A DNA stretch of 64,000 nt, taken from assembly GCF_021390475.1 (NCBI RefSeq), contig NZ_JAJUWS010000023.1:35051-99050 (forward strand), given 5' to 3'. Positions 52,666 to 62,003 of the stretch are shown here, piece after piece. The notes under the pieces were generated by a model. It did no database searches, was not told the DNA's origin, and saw only the letters and a list, made by a program, of their open reading frames with translations. How positions within the stretch are numbered: position 1 is the first letter of the stretch; each line of letters opens with the position of its first letter. The position numbers and the translations under genes were made by a program. This stretch comes from Streptomyces sp. ST2-7A. Its GTDB lineage: Bacteria > Actinomycetota > Actinomycetes > Streptomycetales > Streptomycetaceae.

Positions 52666-53165
52666 GGAAGGACGACCACGCGGCGCTGCGGCTCCTCGCC
52701 CTCGGACTCGCTGCGCAGTCCGGCGTCGGCCACGGCGTCATGCACGACCTTGCGCTCGAACGGGGTCATCGGTTCCAGCCGCTTGGACTCACCGGTCTCG
52801 CGGACCTCGGCCACCGCCTCGCGAGCCAGGTCGGTGAGCCGTTCCCGCTTGCGGGCCCGGAAGCCGGCGATGTCCAGCATCAGGCGACTGCGCTCACCCG
52901 TCTCGCGGAGCACGGCCAGTCGGGTCAGTTCCTGGATGGCCTCCAGTACCTCGCCGTCCCGGCCCACGAGCCGCTGGAGGTCGCGGGAGTCGCCCTCGGC
53001 GACCACCGACACGGAGGCCCGATCGGCTTCGACGTCCATGTCGATGTCGCCGTCGAGGTCGGCGATGTCGAGCAGACCCTCCAGGTAGTCGGCCGCGATC
53101 TCGCCCTCCTGCTCCAGCCGGGAGAGAGTGTCGGTGGCCGGGGCGGCGGCGGTGGTGTCCGTCAC
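52662..53165 (-). CDS. jag: Jag/KhpB-type RNA-binding protein
   Basis: A 167-residue protein with a KH-like domain (VSVVAEGDSRDLQRLVGRDGEVLEAIQELTRLAV) and a C-terminal R3H domain (MTPFERKVVHDAVADAGLRSESEGEEPQRRVVV). It probably binds single-stranded RNA and, by its fixed place next to yidC, is thought to work with membrane insertion or cell elongation. GTG at 53165 follows AGAAGGAGT. Confidence 0.94.
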   Translation of the reverse strand: MTDTTAAAPATDTLSRLEQEGEIAADYLEGLLDIADLDGDIDMDVEADRASVSVVAEGDSRDLQRLVGRDGEVLEAIQELTRLAVLRETGERSRLMLDIAGFRARKRERLTDLAREAVAEVRETGESKRLEPMTPFERKVVHDAVADAGLRSESEGEEPQRRVVVLP

Positions 53166-53182
53166 GACGGGACTCCTTCTTC

Positions 53183-54352
53183 TTACTTCTTGGTCTTGGC
53201 GGAGGGCTTGCGCTTGGGCTGCTGCTTGGGACCGTGGGCCCCGGTACCGGCGGGCTTGCGCCCGGCGACGGTGTCGGTGCCGTTCACCTCCGCGGCGCCC
53301 CCGGCATCGCCCGCGGCGCCGGCATCGCCCTGGCCGGCGGCGGTCGCGACCGGGTCGGCGGTGGGGTCGGCGGCCGCGGCGGGCACCGAACCGTTGGCAC
53401 CGGGGCGGGTGGTGCCCGCCTGACGCTTCGCCTTGGTCTGCCGCTTGGGCTGGCGGCGGGTGGCGCGGGCCTGTTCGACGGTCTTCTTCGCCTCGACCTC
53501 CGCCGGGTCCTCCTTCAGCTTGCCCTTCTTGCGCAGCCGCTCCTGGCGCTGCTGGTAGGCGATGCTGCCCGGCGTGGGGTTGCGGTTGATCACGTACATC
53601 TGCTGGCCGAGCGTCCACACGTTGGTGGTGAGCCAGTAGATCAGGACGCCGACGGGGAAGTTGATACCGAAGACGGCGAACATGATCGGGAAGATGTACA
53701 TCAGCATCTTCTGCTGGTTCATGAACGGCGTCTTGACCGTGAGGTCGACGTTCTTCGTCATCAACTGGCGCTGCGTGTAGAACTGCGACAGCGACATCAG
53801 GACGATCATGATGACGGTGACGACGCGCACGTCGACGAGGGAGGCGCCGAACTCGGCGAGGCGGTCCGCGCCATCCATGAACTTGGCCGCGATCGGGGCC
53901 CCGAAGATGGTGGCCTCACGGGCGCTCTCGACCTGGTCGGCGGTGAGGATGCCGAGCCGCTGGTTGTTCGCGATGTGGTTCAGCACCTGGAAGAGGGCCA
54001 GGAAGAACGGGGACTGCGCGAGGATCGGGAGACAGCTGGCGAGCGGGTTGGTACCCGTCTCCTTGTACAGCTTCATCATCTCTTCCGACTGGCGCTGCCG
54101 GTCGTTCTTGTACCGCTCCTGGATCTTCTTCATCCGCGGCTGGATGGCCTGCATGTTCCGCGTGGCCTTGATCTGCTTGAAGAACAGCGGGATCAGCAGG
54201 ATTCGGATCACGACCACGAGGGAGACGATCGACAGCCCCCACGCCCAGCCGCTGTCGGGATCGAAGACCTGGCTGTAGGCGTTGTGGAAGAAGATGATCA
54301 CATGGGTGACCAACCAGTACAGGGGACTGAGGATCGAGTTGATCGTGTCCAC
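53183..54352 (-). CDS. yidC: Membrane protein insertase YidC
   Basis: A 389-residue insertase of the Gram-positive type, without the large periplasmic domain of proteobacteria. Helix 1 (LSPLYWLVTHVIIFFHNAYSQVF) and the core bundle with the conserved Arg in IRILLIPLFFKQIKATRNMQ are present; LPILAQSPFFLALFQVLNHI and FGINFPVGVLIYWLTTNVWTLGQQ complete the five helices. The C-terminal 130 residues are a basic and Ala/Gly-rich tail that likely contacts ribosomes. GTG start at 54352. Confidence 0.96.
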   Translation of the reverse strand: MDTINSILSPLYWLVTHVIIFFHNAYSQVFDPDSGWAWGLSIVSLVVVIRILLIPLFFKQIKATRNMQAIQPRMKKIQERYKNDRQRQSEEMMKLYKETGTNPLASCLPILAQSPFFLALFQVLNHIANNQRLGILTADQVESAREATIFGAPIAAKFMDGADRLAEFGASLVDVRVVTVIMIVLMSLSQFYTQRQLMTKNVDLTVKTPFMNQQKMLMYIFPIMFAVFGINFPVGVLIYWLTTNVWTLGQQMYVINRNPTPGSIAYQQRQERLRKKGKLKEDPAEVEAKKTVEQARATRRQPKRQTKAKRQAGTTRPGANGSVPAAAADPTADPVATAAGQGDAGAAGDAGGAAEVNGTDTVAGRKPAGTGAHGPKQQPKRKPSAKTKK

Positions 54353-54355
54353 GGA

Positions 54356-54643
54356 TCAGGCTCCTAGGGCATTCGTGTGGGCCCGGTGCCGCCGGCGGTT
54401 CCGCAAACGCTCATGCCAGACGGGGTGCTTCCGGGGAGGGACGTGGTCGACCCCTCCGGGAGACCACGGGTTGCAACGGAGCACGCGCCAGGCCGTCAGG
54501 GTCGTTCCCTTGATGGCGCCGTGCCGGTCGATCGCGCCGTACCCGTAGTGGGAGCACGACGGGTAGTAACGACACACCGGACCGAGCAGCGGACTGATCG
54601 TCCACTGGTACAGCTTGATCAGCAGCAGCAGCGGGTACTTCAT
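54356..54643 (-). CDS. yidD: Membrane protein insertion efficiency factor YidD
   Basis: A 95-residue protein with the family signature YQWTISPLLGPVCRYYPSCSHYGYGAI and three conserved cysteines (two in RYYPSCSHY region, one in LRCNPWSPGGVDHVPP). It assists YidC. Its ATG overlaps the rnpA stop (ATGA), and yidC follows 3 bp after its end, so all are co-translated. Confidence 0.96.
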   Translation of the reverse strand: MKYPLLLLIKLYQWTISPLLGPVCRYYPSCSHYGYGAIDRHGAIKGTTLTAWRVLRCNPWSPGGVDHVPPRKHPVWHERLRNRRRHRAHTNALGA

Positions 54644-55014
54644 GCCCGTACCCCTCCCAGCAGCCGCTCCAGGGCGGCGTCCACCTCGCGGGCCAGCCGC
54701 GCGTACTCGGCCTCACCCGCACCGGGCAACGCCCGGACCACTACCAGGCTACCCGGGGGGAGCAGGGAGAGCCGGTCTCGTACCACGTGACGCAGACGAC
54801 GCTGCACACGATGCCGGACCACGGAGTTGCCCACGGCTTTGCTCACGACGAAACCCGCACGCGGTGGAGGGGGCTCCCCCGGGGCGTGCGGGTTCGTGGT
54901 GTCGGACCGTTTGGTCAGGTGGACGACCAAGTGGGTCTTCCCGGACCTGCGACCGCGACGAACCGCGGCCGCGAAGTCCTCGCGCCGCCGCATCCGGTTC
55001 TCGGGAGGCAGCAC
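54640..55014 (-). CDS. rnpA: Ribonuclease P protein component
   Basis: A 124-residue basic protein. The RNA-binding motif is GNSVVRHRVQRRLRHVVRD, where the usual RNR reads RHR. AGFVVSKAVG precedes it. With the RnpB RNA it trims the 5' leader of pre-tRNAs. GTG at 55014 (LPPENRMRRREDFAAAVRRG...) is the family start; there is no strong ribosome-binding site. Confidence 0.95.
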   Translation of the reverse strand: MLPPENRMRRREDFAAAVRRGRRSGKTHLVVHLTKRSDTTNPHAPGEPPPPRAGFVVSKAVGNSVVRHRVQRRLRHVVRDRLSLLPPGSLVVVRALPGAGEAEYARLAREVDAALERLLGGVRA

Positions 55015-55037
55015 GACGGAAACACCCGGGTCGGCCC

Positions 55038-55175
55038 TCAGGCCGACAGGCGGGCGCGGCCCTTGCCGCGACGGTTGGTGATGATGGCGCGGCCGGCGCG
55101 GGTCCGCATGCGCAGACGGAAACCGTGGGTCTTCGCGCGACGCCGGTTGTTCGGCTGGAAGGTGCGCTTGCTCAC
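55038..55175 (-). CDS. rpmH: 50S ribosomal protein L34
   Basis: A 45-residue basic protein, SKRTFQPNNRRRAKTHGF...GRARLSA, the standard L34. GTG at 55175 follows TGGAG. First gene of the rpmH-rnpA-yidD-yidC-jag-rsmG strand, divergent from dnaA. Confidence 0.98.
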   Translation of the reverse strand: MSKRTFQPNNRRRAKTHGFRLRMRTRAGRAIITNRRGKGRARLSA

Positions 55176-55401
55176 TCGGGGGCTCCAGTATTTTCCTCGG
55201 TGTGCTCCGGGGCGGCGTCCGTCGGAGCACTGGTGTGGCATCGATCGGCTGTCACCGTGCGCCCACGAGGAGCTCGCAGAGGCCCTGGTAAGCCGCTCGG
55301 CGGAGTTCGGCCACACCGCGCCGGGGCGGCGGAGCCGGGGTCCCCCGGGGGTCTGCCCATCGGAGGCAGGCGGCAGCAGCCGTCGACAACTCGACTGTGC
55401 A

Positions 55402-55431
55402 ACGGTACGCGGGGGCCGGTGTTCCGGTCAA
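55402..55431 (-). promoter_or_regulatory. Candidate rpmH promoter
   Basis: On the minus strand TTGACC (55431-55426), 18 nt, TACCGT (55407-55402). Good fit to housekeeping HrdB promoters; leader about 220 nt. Confidence 0.6.
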
Positions 55432-55474
55432 ACTCCGACGAAACCCGTGCCCGTCGCCCTCGTTGTACACACCC

Positions 55475-55483
55475 TGTGGACAA
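55475..55483 (-). promoter_or_regulatory. DnaA box upstream of dnaA
   Basis: A perfect TTGTCCACA, the streptomycete DnaA box, 4 bp ahead of the -35 of the candidate dnaA promoter. Fits autoregulation of dnaA. Confidence 0.85.
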
Positions 55484-55487
55484 TGAC

Positions 55488-55517
55488 TTGAAGCCCGGAT
55501 GCGGTGCTGACTAACGT
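55488..55517 (+). promoter_or_regulatory. Candidate dnaA promoter
   Basis: TTGAAG (55488-55493), 18 nt, TAACGT (55512-55517), about 180 bp ahead of the dnaA GTG. Confidence 0.6.
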
Positions 55518-55697
55518 ATCCGGACTCGACACGACCACTCCGACCACTCCGACCACGTCGGGCCATTCACCCCTTTTCACCCCTTCGCCGTCTTTTCCCG
55601 GGCTTCCCCGGACCCCCCAGTATTCCCGGCCGACCGGGCGTCACCACCCGGTGGCAGCCCATCACGGCCGGTCACCGCGACCCGAGAGAGCGATTCA

Positions 55698-57719
55698 GTG
55701 GCCGACCTCCCAGCAGACCTCGCGGCGGTATGGCCACGCGCGCTCGCATCGATGCTCTCCGCCGAACAAGGGCTGGAGCCGAAGGACCACCGCTGGCTGC
55801 AGGAGTGCGTACCTCTCGCCCTGGTCTCCGACACCGCCCTGCTCGGTGTCCCCAATGAGTACGCCAAAAGCGTTCTCGAGGGGCGCCTGGCCCCCCTGAT
55901 CGGCTCGGCGCTCAGCAAGGAGTGCGGGCAGCCGGTCCGCCTGGCCATCACCGTGAACACGCCCCCCTCCGAGCCGGCCCGGTCCGCGGGTCGCGCGGGG
56001 GACCACCCGGGCAGCGCGTCCGACGCCGAGGAGCACCCCGACCACCGGGGCCCCGACCACCGGGATCCGGCCGGGCACCGCGACCGGGCGGACCACGACG
56101 ACCGGCACGATCCCACCGGTGGACACGGCGGTCGCCCCGGCCGCGGGGAACGCCCGGGCTACGAGGGACGGCACGACGGACGGCAGGACGGCCGACACGA
56201 GAACCAACCGGACGGCCGGCACGAGGGACGGCACGACGGGTGGGCGGACGATCTCCCCACCCCGCGCCCGGCCTACCCCGACCATCCGCACGCCCCCGCT
56301 CCCCGCCCGGGCGCCTGGCCCGGGGCCAGCGAGGAGCGGGCCGGCGATCGGCGCCCCGGCGACTACGGCCGCGAGGCCCCCGGATACGGCGGCGAGTACC
56401 GCGGCGAGGGCTACCCCGACGACTACGGTCGCGACTGGTCGGGTGCACGGCCGCCGGGACCGGGCGGGCGCTCCGACCCCTACTCCGGACGTGAGGAGTA
56501 CGGCGCCCCACGGGGATACGGCCGGGGCGGATACGACAGGGAGTACGAGCGTCCCTACGACCAACAGCCCCCCTACGTGCCGCGCGGCTCCCGACCGGGT
56601 GGCGGGCCCGGCGGTCCGTCCCGACCCACCGGCGCCGGGACCGGACGGCCCGGTGGCCCCTCGGGCAACGGGGGTCCACCCGAACCGACCGCCCGGCTGA
56701 ACCCGAAGTACCTCTTCGACACCTTCGTCATCGGTGCCTCCAACCGCTTCGCGCACGCCGCCGCGGTCGCCGTGGCCGAAGCGCCCGCCAAGGCGTACAA
56801 CCCGCTGTTCATCTACGGGGAGTCCGGCCTCGGCAAGACCCACCTGTTGCACGCCATCGGGCACTACGCGCGCAGCCTGTACCCCGGCACCCGGGTGCGC
56901 TACGTCAGCTCCGAGGAGTTCACCAACGAGTTCATCAACTCGATCCGGGACGGCAAGGCCGACGCGTTCCGCAAGCGCTACCGGGACATGGACATCCTGC
57001 TCGTCGACGACGTGCAGTTCCTGGCGAGCAAGGAGTCCACGCAGGAGGAGTTCTTCCACACCTTCAACACCCTGCACAACGCCAACAAGCAGATCGTGCT
57101 CTCCTCGGACCGGCCGCCCAAGCAACTGATGACCCTGGAGGACCGGCTGCGCAACCGCTTCGAGTGGGGGCTGATCACCGACGTCCAGCCCCCCGAACTG
57201 GAGACGCGCATCGCGATCCTGCGCAAGAAGGCGGTACAGGAGCAGTTGAACGCGCCGCCGGAGGTGCTGGAGTTCATCGCCTCCCGCATCTCGCGCAACA
57301 TCCGCGAGTTGGAGGGCGCGCTGATCCGGGTGACGGCCTTCGCCAGCCTCAACCGGCAGCCGGTCGACCTGGGGTTGAGCGAGATCGTGTTGAAGGACCT
57401 GATCCCGGGCGGCGAGGACTCCGCGCCGGAGATCACGGCCGACGACATCACCGCGGCCACCGCCGCCTACTTCGGGTTGAGCGGGGAGGACCTGGCGGGC
57501 TCCTCGCGCAGCCGCATGTTGGTGACCGCCCGGCAGATCGCGATGTATCTGTGCCGCGAGTTGACCGACCTGTCACTGCCGAAGATCGGCCAGCACTTCG
57601 GTGGGCGCGACCACACCACGGTGATGCACGCGGACCGGAAGATCCGCGCGCTGATGGCCGAGCGCCGCTCGATCTACAACCAGGTCACCGAGTTGACCAA
57701 CCGCATCAAGAACGGCTGA
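55698..57719 (+). CDS. dnaA: Chromosomal replication initiator DnaA
   Basis: A 673-residue DnaA. Domain I (LPADLAAVWPRALASMLSAEQ) is followed by a very long Asp/Arg/Gly/Pro-rich domain II (about residues 95-330), a hallmark of streptomycete DnaA. The AAA+ domain has Walker A GESGLGKTHLL (Lys380), Walker B ILLVDDVQFL, and RNRFEWGL. Domain IV has GGRDHTTVMHADRKI, which reads DnaA boxes. Start is a GTG with only a weak GAGAG upstream, suggesting low translation. oriC lies directly downstream. Confidence 0.98.
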   Translation: MADLPADLAAVWPRALASMLSAEQGLEPKDHRWLQECVPLALVSDTALLGVPNEYAKSVLEGRLAPLIGSALSKECGQPVRLAITVNTPPSEPARSAGRAGDHPGSASDAEEHPDHRGPDHRDPAGHRDRADHDDRHDPTGGHGGRPGRGERPGYEGRHDGRQDGRHENQPDGRHEGRHDGWADDLPTPRPAYPDHPHAPAPRPGAWPGASEERAGDRRPGDYGREAPGYGGEYRGEGYPDDYGRDWSGARPPGPGGRSDPYSGREEYGAPRGYGRGGYDREYERPYDQQPPYVPRGSRPGGGPGGPSRPTGAGTGRPGGPSGNGGPPEPTARLNPKYLFDTFVIGASNRFAHAAAVAVAEAPAKAYNPLFIYGESGLGKTHLLHAIGHYARSLYPGTRVRYVSSEEFTNEFINSIRDGKADAFRKRYRDMDILLVDDVQFLASKESTQEEFFHTFNTLHNANKQIVLSSDRPPKQLMTLEDRLRNRFEWGLITDVQPPELETRIAILRKKAVQEQLNAPPEVLEFIASRISRNIRELEGALIRVTAFASLNRQPVDLGLSEIVLKDLIPGGEDSAPEITADDITAATAAYFGLSGEDLAGSSRSRMLVTARQIAMYLCRELTDLSLPKIGQHFGGRDHTTVMHADRKIRALMAERRSIYNQVTELTNRIKNG

Positions 57720-57925
57720 CGCCCCTCCACTCCACTCCCCGTCCTCGCCGCCGGGGCGGGGAGGGCGGGTCCACCCGGCACCGGGAGCGCCGAGGGCCGC
57801 CCGGGACGACGCCGGCGCGACAGGCCGCGCTCCTCCCCTCTTCATCCGGTCATCCGGCGGACGGGCCCCACCACACCGGGGACCCCTGCGCTCGGCCGGG
57901 TACGTACCCCTCTCCGTACCCGGGT

Positions 57926-57959
57926 ACGTACCCCTCCCCGTATACGAGGAGGGGTACGT
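57926..57959. repeat. Hairpin in a GTAC-rich repeat
   Basis: ACGTACCCCTCC (57926-57937) pairs perfectly with GGAGGGGTACGT (57948-57959) over a 10-nt loop. The left arm region is also a direct repeat of 57899-57911. May end the dnaA transcript. Confidence 0.6.
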
Positions 57960-58530
57960 CCGGCCCGTACCTTCCTCCGCGTGGGTCCCGTCACCATCCC
58001 GGTCCGGCCGGACCCACCTCTCATCCCGGCGGGGTGCCGGCCGGGCACCGGCCCCGGGATGGGGTGCGCGCCCATCCCCGCGCCGGTCGGCGGAGGTCGT
58101 CCGGACGACCTCCGGGAAGGCCGCCATCCCCGCGGATCGCGGCCCCCACGGGACCCCGCACCGAGCCACCGTCATCCGTGCCCCGTCGGTGGATGCCGAC
58201 ACCGGTGCCCGGGGACACCCACCGATGAGCGCCCGCTCCCAAAAGGGCCCGGGAAGTGACGGAGGCCCGGCGGGAACGGTCCGTGGTCCCGGTCCGCGCG
58301 ACCCCCTCGCCCCGTCGTACGGGCGAGCGCCGGCATCTCCTGTGTCCAGCGGGCGATGGAGGAGACACCTTCACCCCCTCGCCCGGTTGTGCGGGCACCA
58401 CCATCGCTCCGGGGCTGCTCCCGTTCCCTCTTCTTCCTCCCGCCCACCACCTCTCCCGACGCTCCGCCACCTCTCCCACACGTTCCGATTCCGGCCGCCC
58501 CTCCTCCACCTCTCCCGATCGGTGCCGTGT

Positions 58531-58571
58531 CCGGACCACTCACCGGCCCGACGGGCCGGTGAGTGGTCCGG
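58531..58571. repeat. 41-bp palindrome in the origin region
   Basis: Two exact 20-bp inverted arms (58531-58550 and 58552-58571) with a single A between them, about 420 bp left of the first DnaA box. Confidence 0.85.
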
Positions 58572-58992
58572 CAGGTCCCACAGGTGAGCGGGCCGACCGG
58601 GCGGACCGGCGAACGGGCGGGCGCCGAGCGATCCCGCCGCTCGGACGGGCCTCGGCAGGCCGACCGACCGGCGGGAGATGCCGGCCCGCGGGAACCCGAT
58701 GGGGGTGTCCCCGAGCCCATCCGAGGGATGGCACCCGGTGCCGCCAACGCTCTCCGGAACGCTTCCCGACCCCCCGCGTCAACCCGATGACACACACGAC
58801 ACGCCCGAAGGTGGGGTTTCCGAGCACGGGTTTGGGCGTCACACGCCGGGGGATTTTCCCTGGTGACGGCGGAGCGACCGACCCGGAGAGGCCCACGGGA
58901 AGCCGTCCGGGAGGCCTCCCGGACGGCGAAGCGGCCCCCGCGCCCCGCTCGCGACAGGGGGAAGTGTTCGATTACGGGGTCCGCCGGCCCCG

Positions 58993-59564
58993 ATGTCCAC
59001 AGTTTTCAGCGCCCGAGGCCGTCCACATCCCGGGGATGGCTCGGCTCCGCCCACAGGGCGTCCACAGCAAGGCGTTGAATCAACGGTTCACCCAGCTCAC
59101 TGGCCCGGGGACATGTGGATTCAGGTTTTCCACAGGCTGTGGATCCGTCAGGGGATCAACATCGCCCGGAAGCGTCGTCCACCGGTTCCGGGCCTCGGCC
59201 CACAGGAAATCGGAGTTGTGCACAGGCTGTCCACAGCCCTGTCCACTGTTCGGCAACGCGTCGACGACTTTCACCGTCCGGAGTGAATCAGCTCACAGCG
59301 GCCGTCCACCCGGCCTGTTGAGAACCGTGGAAAACCCGGGGACGGAGCTGTCGATAACCCGGGGACTCCCGGGGACGGAGTGTGGACACAGACGGCTCAT
59401 CCACAGATACCCCCTCCCCGTCCCCGGGTCCGTCCCCGGGCCCCGGGGACAAAAAATCGCTTCCGGCCTGCGAAAACGAGGTTGTCCACCGTTTCCACAG
59501 CCCCTACTACTACGACCAGAGAGATAGACCGGGAAACTCGGTTGGAAGCAGGGGCTGTGCACAA
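58993..59564. other. oriC: Replication origin oriC (DnaA-box array)
   Basis: At least 16 DnaA-box-like 9-mers lie between dnaA and dnaN. Examples: ATGTCCACA 58993, CCGTCCACA 59019, GCGTCCACA 59058, TTTTCCACA 59126, TTGTGCACA 59216, CTGTCCACA 59227, CTGTCCACT 59239, TCATCCACA 59397, TTGTCCACC 59482, GTTTCCACA 59491; on the minus strand GAATCCACA 59114, GGATCCACA 59138, GTGTCCACA 59381, TTGTGCACA 59556. Position, density and two orientations match streptomycete oriC. A short A-run (59451-59456) is the only clear AT patch. Confidence 0.93.
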
Positions 59565-59688
59565 CCGGACCGATCGGGGCCCGTCGCCTCCCGCCCCGGC
59601 TTGACGAGCGGCGACCCGGGATGTCGGTCCGGTGCGTCAGACTGGAGCCCTGCACCAGACCGGCCGGCAACCACAGGAGGCGGCGGAA

Positions 59689-60819
59689 GTGAAGATCCGG
59701 GTGGAACGCGATGTGCTCGCGGAGGCGGTGGCCTGGGCTGCCCGCAGCCTCCCGGCCCGGCCTTCGGTGCCGGTCCTGGCGGGTCTGCTGTTGAAGGCCG
59801 AGGAGGGCAGCCTGAGCCTGTCCGGCTTCGACTACGAGGTGTCCGCCCGGGTCTCGGTCGAGGCCGAGATCGAGGAGGAGGGCACCGTCCTGGTCTCCGG
59901 CCGTCTGCTGGCCGACATCTGCCGCGCCCTGCCGAACCGCCCGGTGGAGCTGTCCACCGACGGCGTGCGGGTCAGCCTGGTCTGCGGCTCGTCCCGGTTC
60001 ACCCTCCACACCCTGCCGGTGGAGGAGTACCCGGCGCTGCCGCAGATGCCCGGGGCCACCGGCACCGTCCCCGCCGAGGTCTTCGCCTCCGCGGTCTCCC
60101 AGGTCGCCATCGCCGCCGGTCGCGACGACACCCTCCCGGTGCTCACCGGCGTGCGGGTGGAGATCGAGGGCGACACCGTCACCCTGGCCTCCACCGACCG
60201 CTACCGGTTCGCGGTCCGCGAGTTCCTGTGGAAGCCGGAGAACCCGGACATCTCGTCGGTCGCCCTGGTCCCGGCGAAGACCCTGCTGGACACCGCCAAG
60301 TCGCTGGCCGGCGGCGACGTGGTCTCCATCGCCCTGGCCGGTTCCGGCTCCGGCGAGGGCCTGATCGGTTTCGAGGGCGCGGGACGGCGCACCACCACCC
60401 GCCTGCTCGAGGGCGATCTGCCCAAGTACCGCACCCTCTTCCCCACCGAGTTCAACTCCGTGGCCGTGGTGGAGACGCCCCCGTTCGTGGAGGCCGTCAA
60501 GCGTGTGGCGTTGGTCGCCGAGCGCAACACCCCCGTGCGGCTGAGCTTCGAGCAGGGGGTGCTCACCCTGGAGGCCGGTTCCAGCGACGACGCCCAGGCG
60601 GTCGAGCGGCTGGACATCCAGCTGGACGGTGACGACATCTCGATCGCTTTCAACCCGGCGTTCCTGCTGGAGGGCCTGAGCGCGATCGACTCCCCGGTCG
60701 CCCAGCTCTCCTTCACGACCTCCACCAAGCCGGCGCTGCTCAGCGGTCGACCGGCCCTCGACGCCGAGGCGAATGATTCCTACAAGTACCTGATCATGCC
60801 GGTGCGGCTCAGCGGCTGA
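59689..60819 (+). CDS. dnaN: DNA polymerase III beta subunit (sliding clamp)
   Basis: A 376-residue clamp of three similar domains. The start MKIRVERDVLAEAVAWAARSLPARPSVPVLAGLLL and the end SYKYLIMPVRL are typical; the hydrophobic partner-binding pocket residues near the C-terminal MPVRL are kept. It encircles DNA and tethers the polymerase. GTG start follows AGGAGG. First gene after oriC. Confidence 0.98.
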   Translation: MKIRVERDVLAEAVAWAARSLPARPSVPVLAGLLLKAEEGSLSLSGFDYEVSARVSVEAEIEEEGTVLVSGRLLADICRALPNRPVELSTDGVRVSLVCGSSRFTLHTLPVEEYPALPQMPGATGTVPAEVFASAVSQVAIAAGRDDTLPVLTGVRVEIEGDTVTLASTDRYRFAVREFLWKPENPDISSVALVPAKTLLDTAKSLAGGDVVSIALAGSGSGEGLIGFEGAGRRTTTRLLEGDLPKYRTLFPTEFNSVAVVETPPFVEAVKRVALVAERNTPVRLSFEQGVLTLEAGSSDDAQAVERLDIQLDGDDISIAFNPAFLLEGLSAIDSPVAQLSFTTSTKPALLSGRPALDAEANDSYKYLIMPVRLSG

Positions 60820-60931
60820 TCCGCCCATCGGCCCGCCCGCGCCCGCCGTCCGGGCCGCGGCGTAGGCTCGTGGGGGCGGGGCCCGCCGGCCCGCCCGCAG
60901 CACACCCGCAGACAGCAGAAAGGCGTCCTCG

Positions 60932-61834
60932 ATGCAGCTCGGTCTCATCGGTCTCGGCAAGATGGGCGGCAACATGCGCGAGCGGATCCGCCGCGCCGGC
61001 CACACCGTCGTCGGGTACGACCGCAATGCCGACATCGCCGATGTCCACAGTCTCAAGGAGCTGGTGGAGACCCTGGACGCCCCCCGCGTGGTGTGGGTCA
61101 TGGTCCCGTCCGGTGACGCGACGCACGAGACGATCACCGCGCTCGGCGAGCTGCTGTCCCCCGGTGACATCGTGGTGGACGGCGGCAACTCCCGCTGGAC
61201 CGACGACGAGCGGCACGGCGAGCAGTTGGCCGCCCGCGGCATCGGCTTCGTCGACTGCGGCGTCTCGGGTGGGGTCTGGGGCCTGGAGAACGGCTACGCC
61301 CTGATGTACGGCGGTGAGACCGAGCACGTCGAGCGGGTGCAGCCGATCTTCGACGCCCTCCGTCCGGTGGGCGACTTCGGTTCGGTGCACGCGGGGAAGG
61401 TCGGTGCCGGCCACTTCGCGAAGATGGTCCACAACGGCATCGAGTACGCGATGATGCAGGCCTTCGCCGAGGGCTGGGAGCTGCTGGAGGCCGCCGACCC
61501 GGTGACGGACGTGCGGGAGGTCTTCCGGGCCTGGCAGGAGGGCACTGTCATCCGTTCCTGGCTGCTGGACCTGGCGGTCCGCGCGCTGGACGACGACGAG
61601 CACCTGGTCGGCCTGCGCGGCTACGCGGCCGACTCCGGCGAGGGCCGGTGGACGGTCGAGGCGGCGATCGACCACGCGGTGCCGCTGCCGGCCATCACCG
61701 CCTCGCTCTTCGCCCGCTTCTCCTCCCGCCAGGTGGACTCCCCGCAGATGAAGATGATCGCCGCGCTGCGCAACCAGTTCGGTGGGCACGCGGTGGAGGC
61801 CACCGACGGCAAGGCCGGTCCGATCGAGAAGTGA
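60932..61834 (+). CDS. gnd: 6-phosphogluconate dehydrogenase, short form
   Basis: A 300-residue enzyme: NAD(P)-binding MQLGLIGLGKMGGNM, substrate/catalytic motifs DGGNSRWTDD, VSGGVWGLENGYALMYGG, and GAGHFAKMVHNGIEYAMMQ (catalytic Lys). It converts 6-phosphogluconate to ribulose 5-phosphate and CO2. The decarboxylating short (GndA-like) type is common in actinobacteria and lies between dnaN and recF in streptomycetes. ATG follows AAAGGCG. Confidence 0.95.
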   Translation: MQLGLIGLGKMGGNMRERIRRAGHTVVGYDRNADIADVHSLKELVETLDAPRVVWVMVPSGDATHETITALGELLSPGDIVVDGGNSRWTDDERHGEQLAARGIGFVDCGVSGGVWGLENGYALMYGGETEHVERVQPIFDALRPVGDFGSVHAGKVGAGHFAKMVHNGIEYAMMQAFAEGWELLEAADPVTDVREVFRAWQEGTVIRSWLLDLAVRALDDDEHLVGLRGYAADSGEGRWTVEAAIDHAVPLPAITASLFARFSSRQVDSPQMKMIAALRNQFGGHAVEATDGKAGPIEK

Positions 61835-61837
61835 GAG

Positions 61838-61876
61838 GCGGTGGGCCGGGGCGCGCACGGCGTCCCGGCCCACCGC
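61838..61876 (+). terminator. Terminator hairpin of gnd
   Basis: A 13-bp perfect stem (61838-61850 with 61864-61876) and 13-nt loop begin 4 bp after the gnd stop. Confidence 0.65.
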
Positions 61877-62003
61877 GTCGGCCCGTCCACAGCGGTGGAC
61901 GACGGTTGAGGAGGACGCCGGTTCGGCGTCATGGCGCGCGACCGGCGCGCGACCGTCCCCGGTGGGACGGCGGGAAAGGGCGGCGAGAGGAGGCCGGGTC
62001 ACG

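Larger units (their letters stand above)
57720..58980. other. Gene-free left half of the dnaA-dnaN interval
   Basis: About 1.26 kb without a convincing gene or strong DnaA boxes. It contains GTAC-rich repeats and a 41-bp palindrome listed separately. Probably part of the origin and the dnaA transcript end. Confidence 0.5.

Noticed and set aside
54783..54793. CACGTG-containing sequence in rnpA considered as a seventh parS
   Set aside because: Flanks do not match GTTT...AAAC, so it is only the common CACGTG core.
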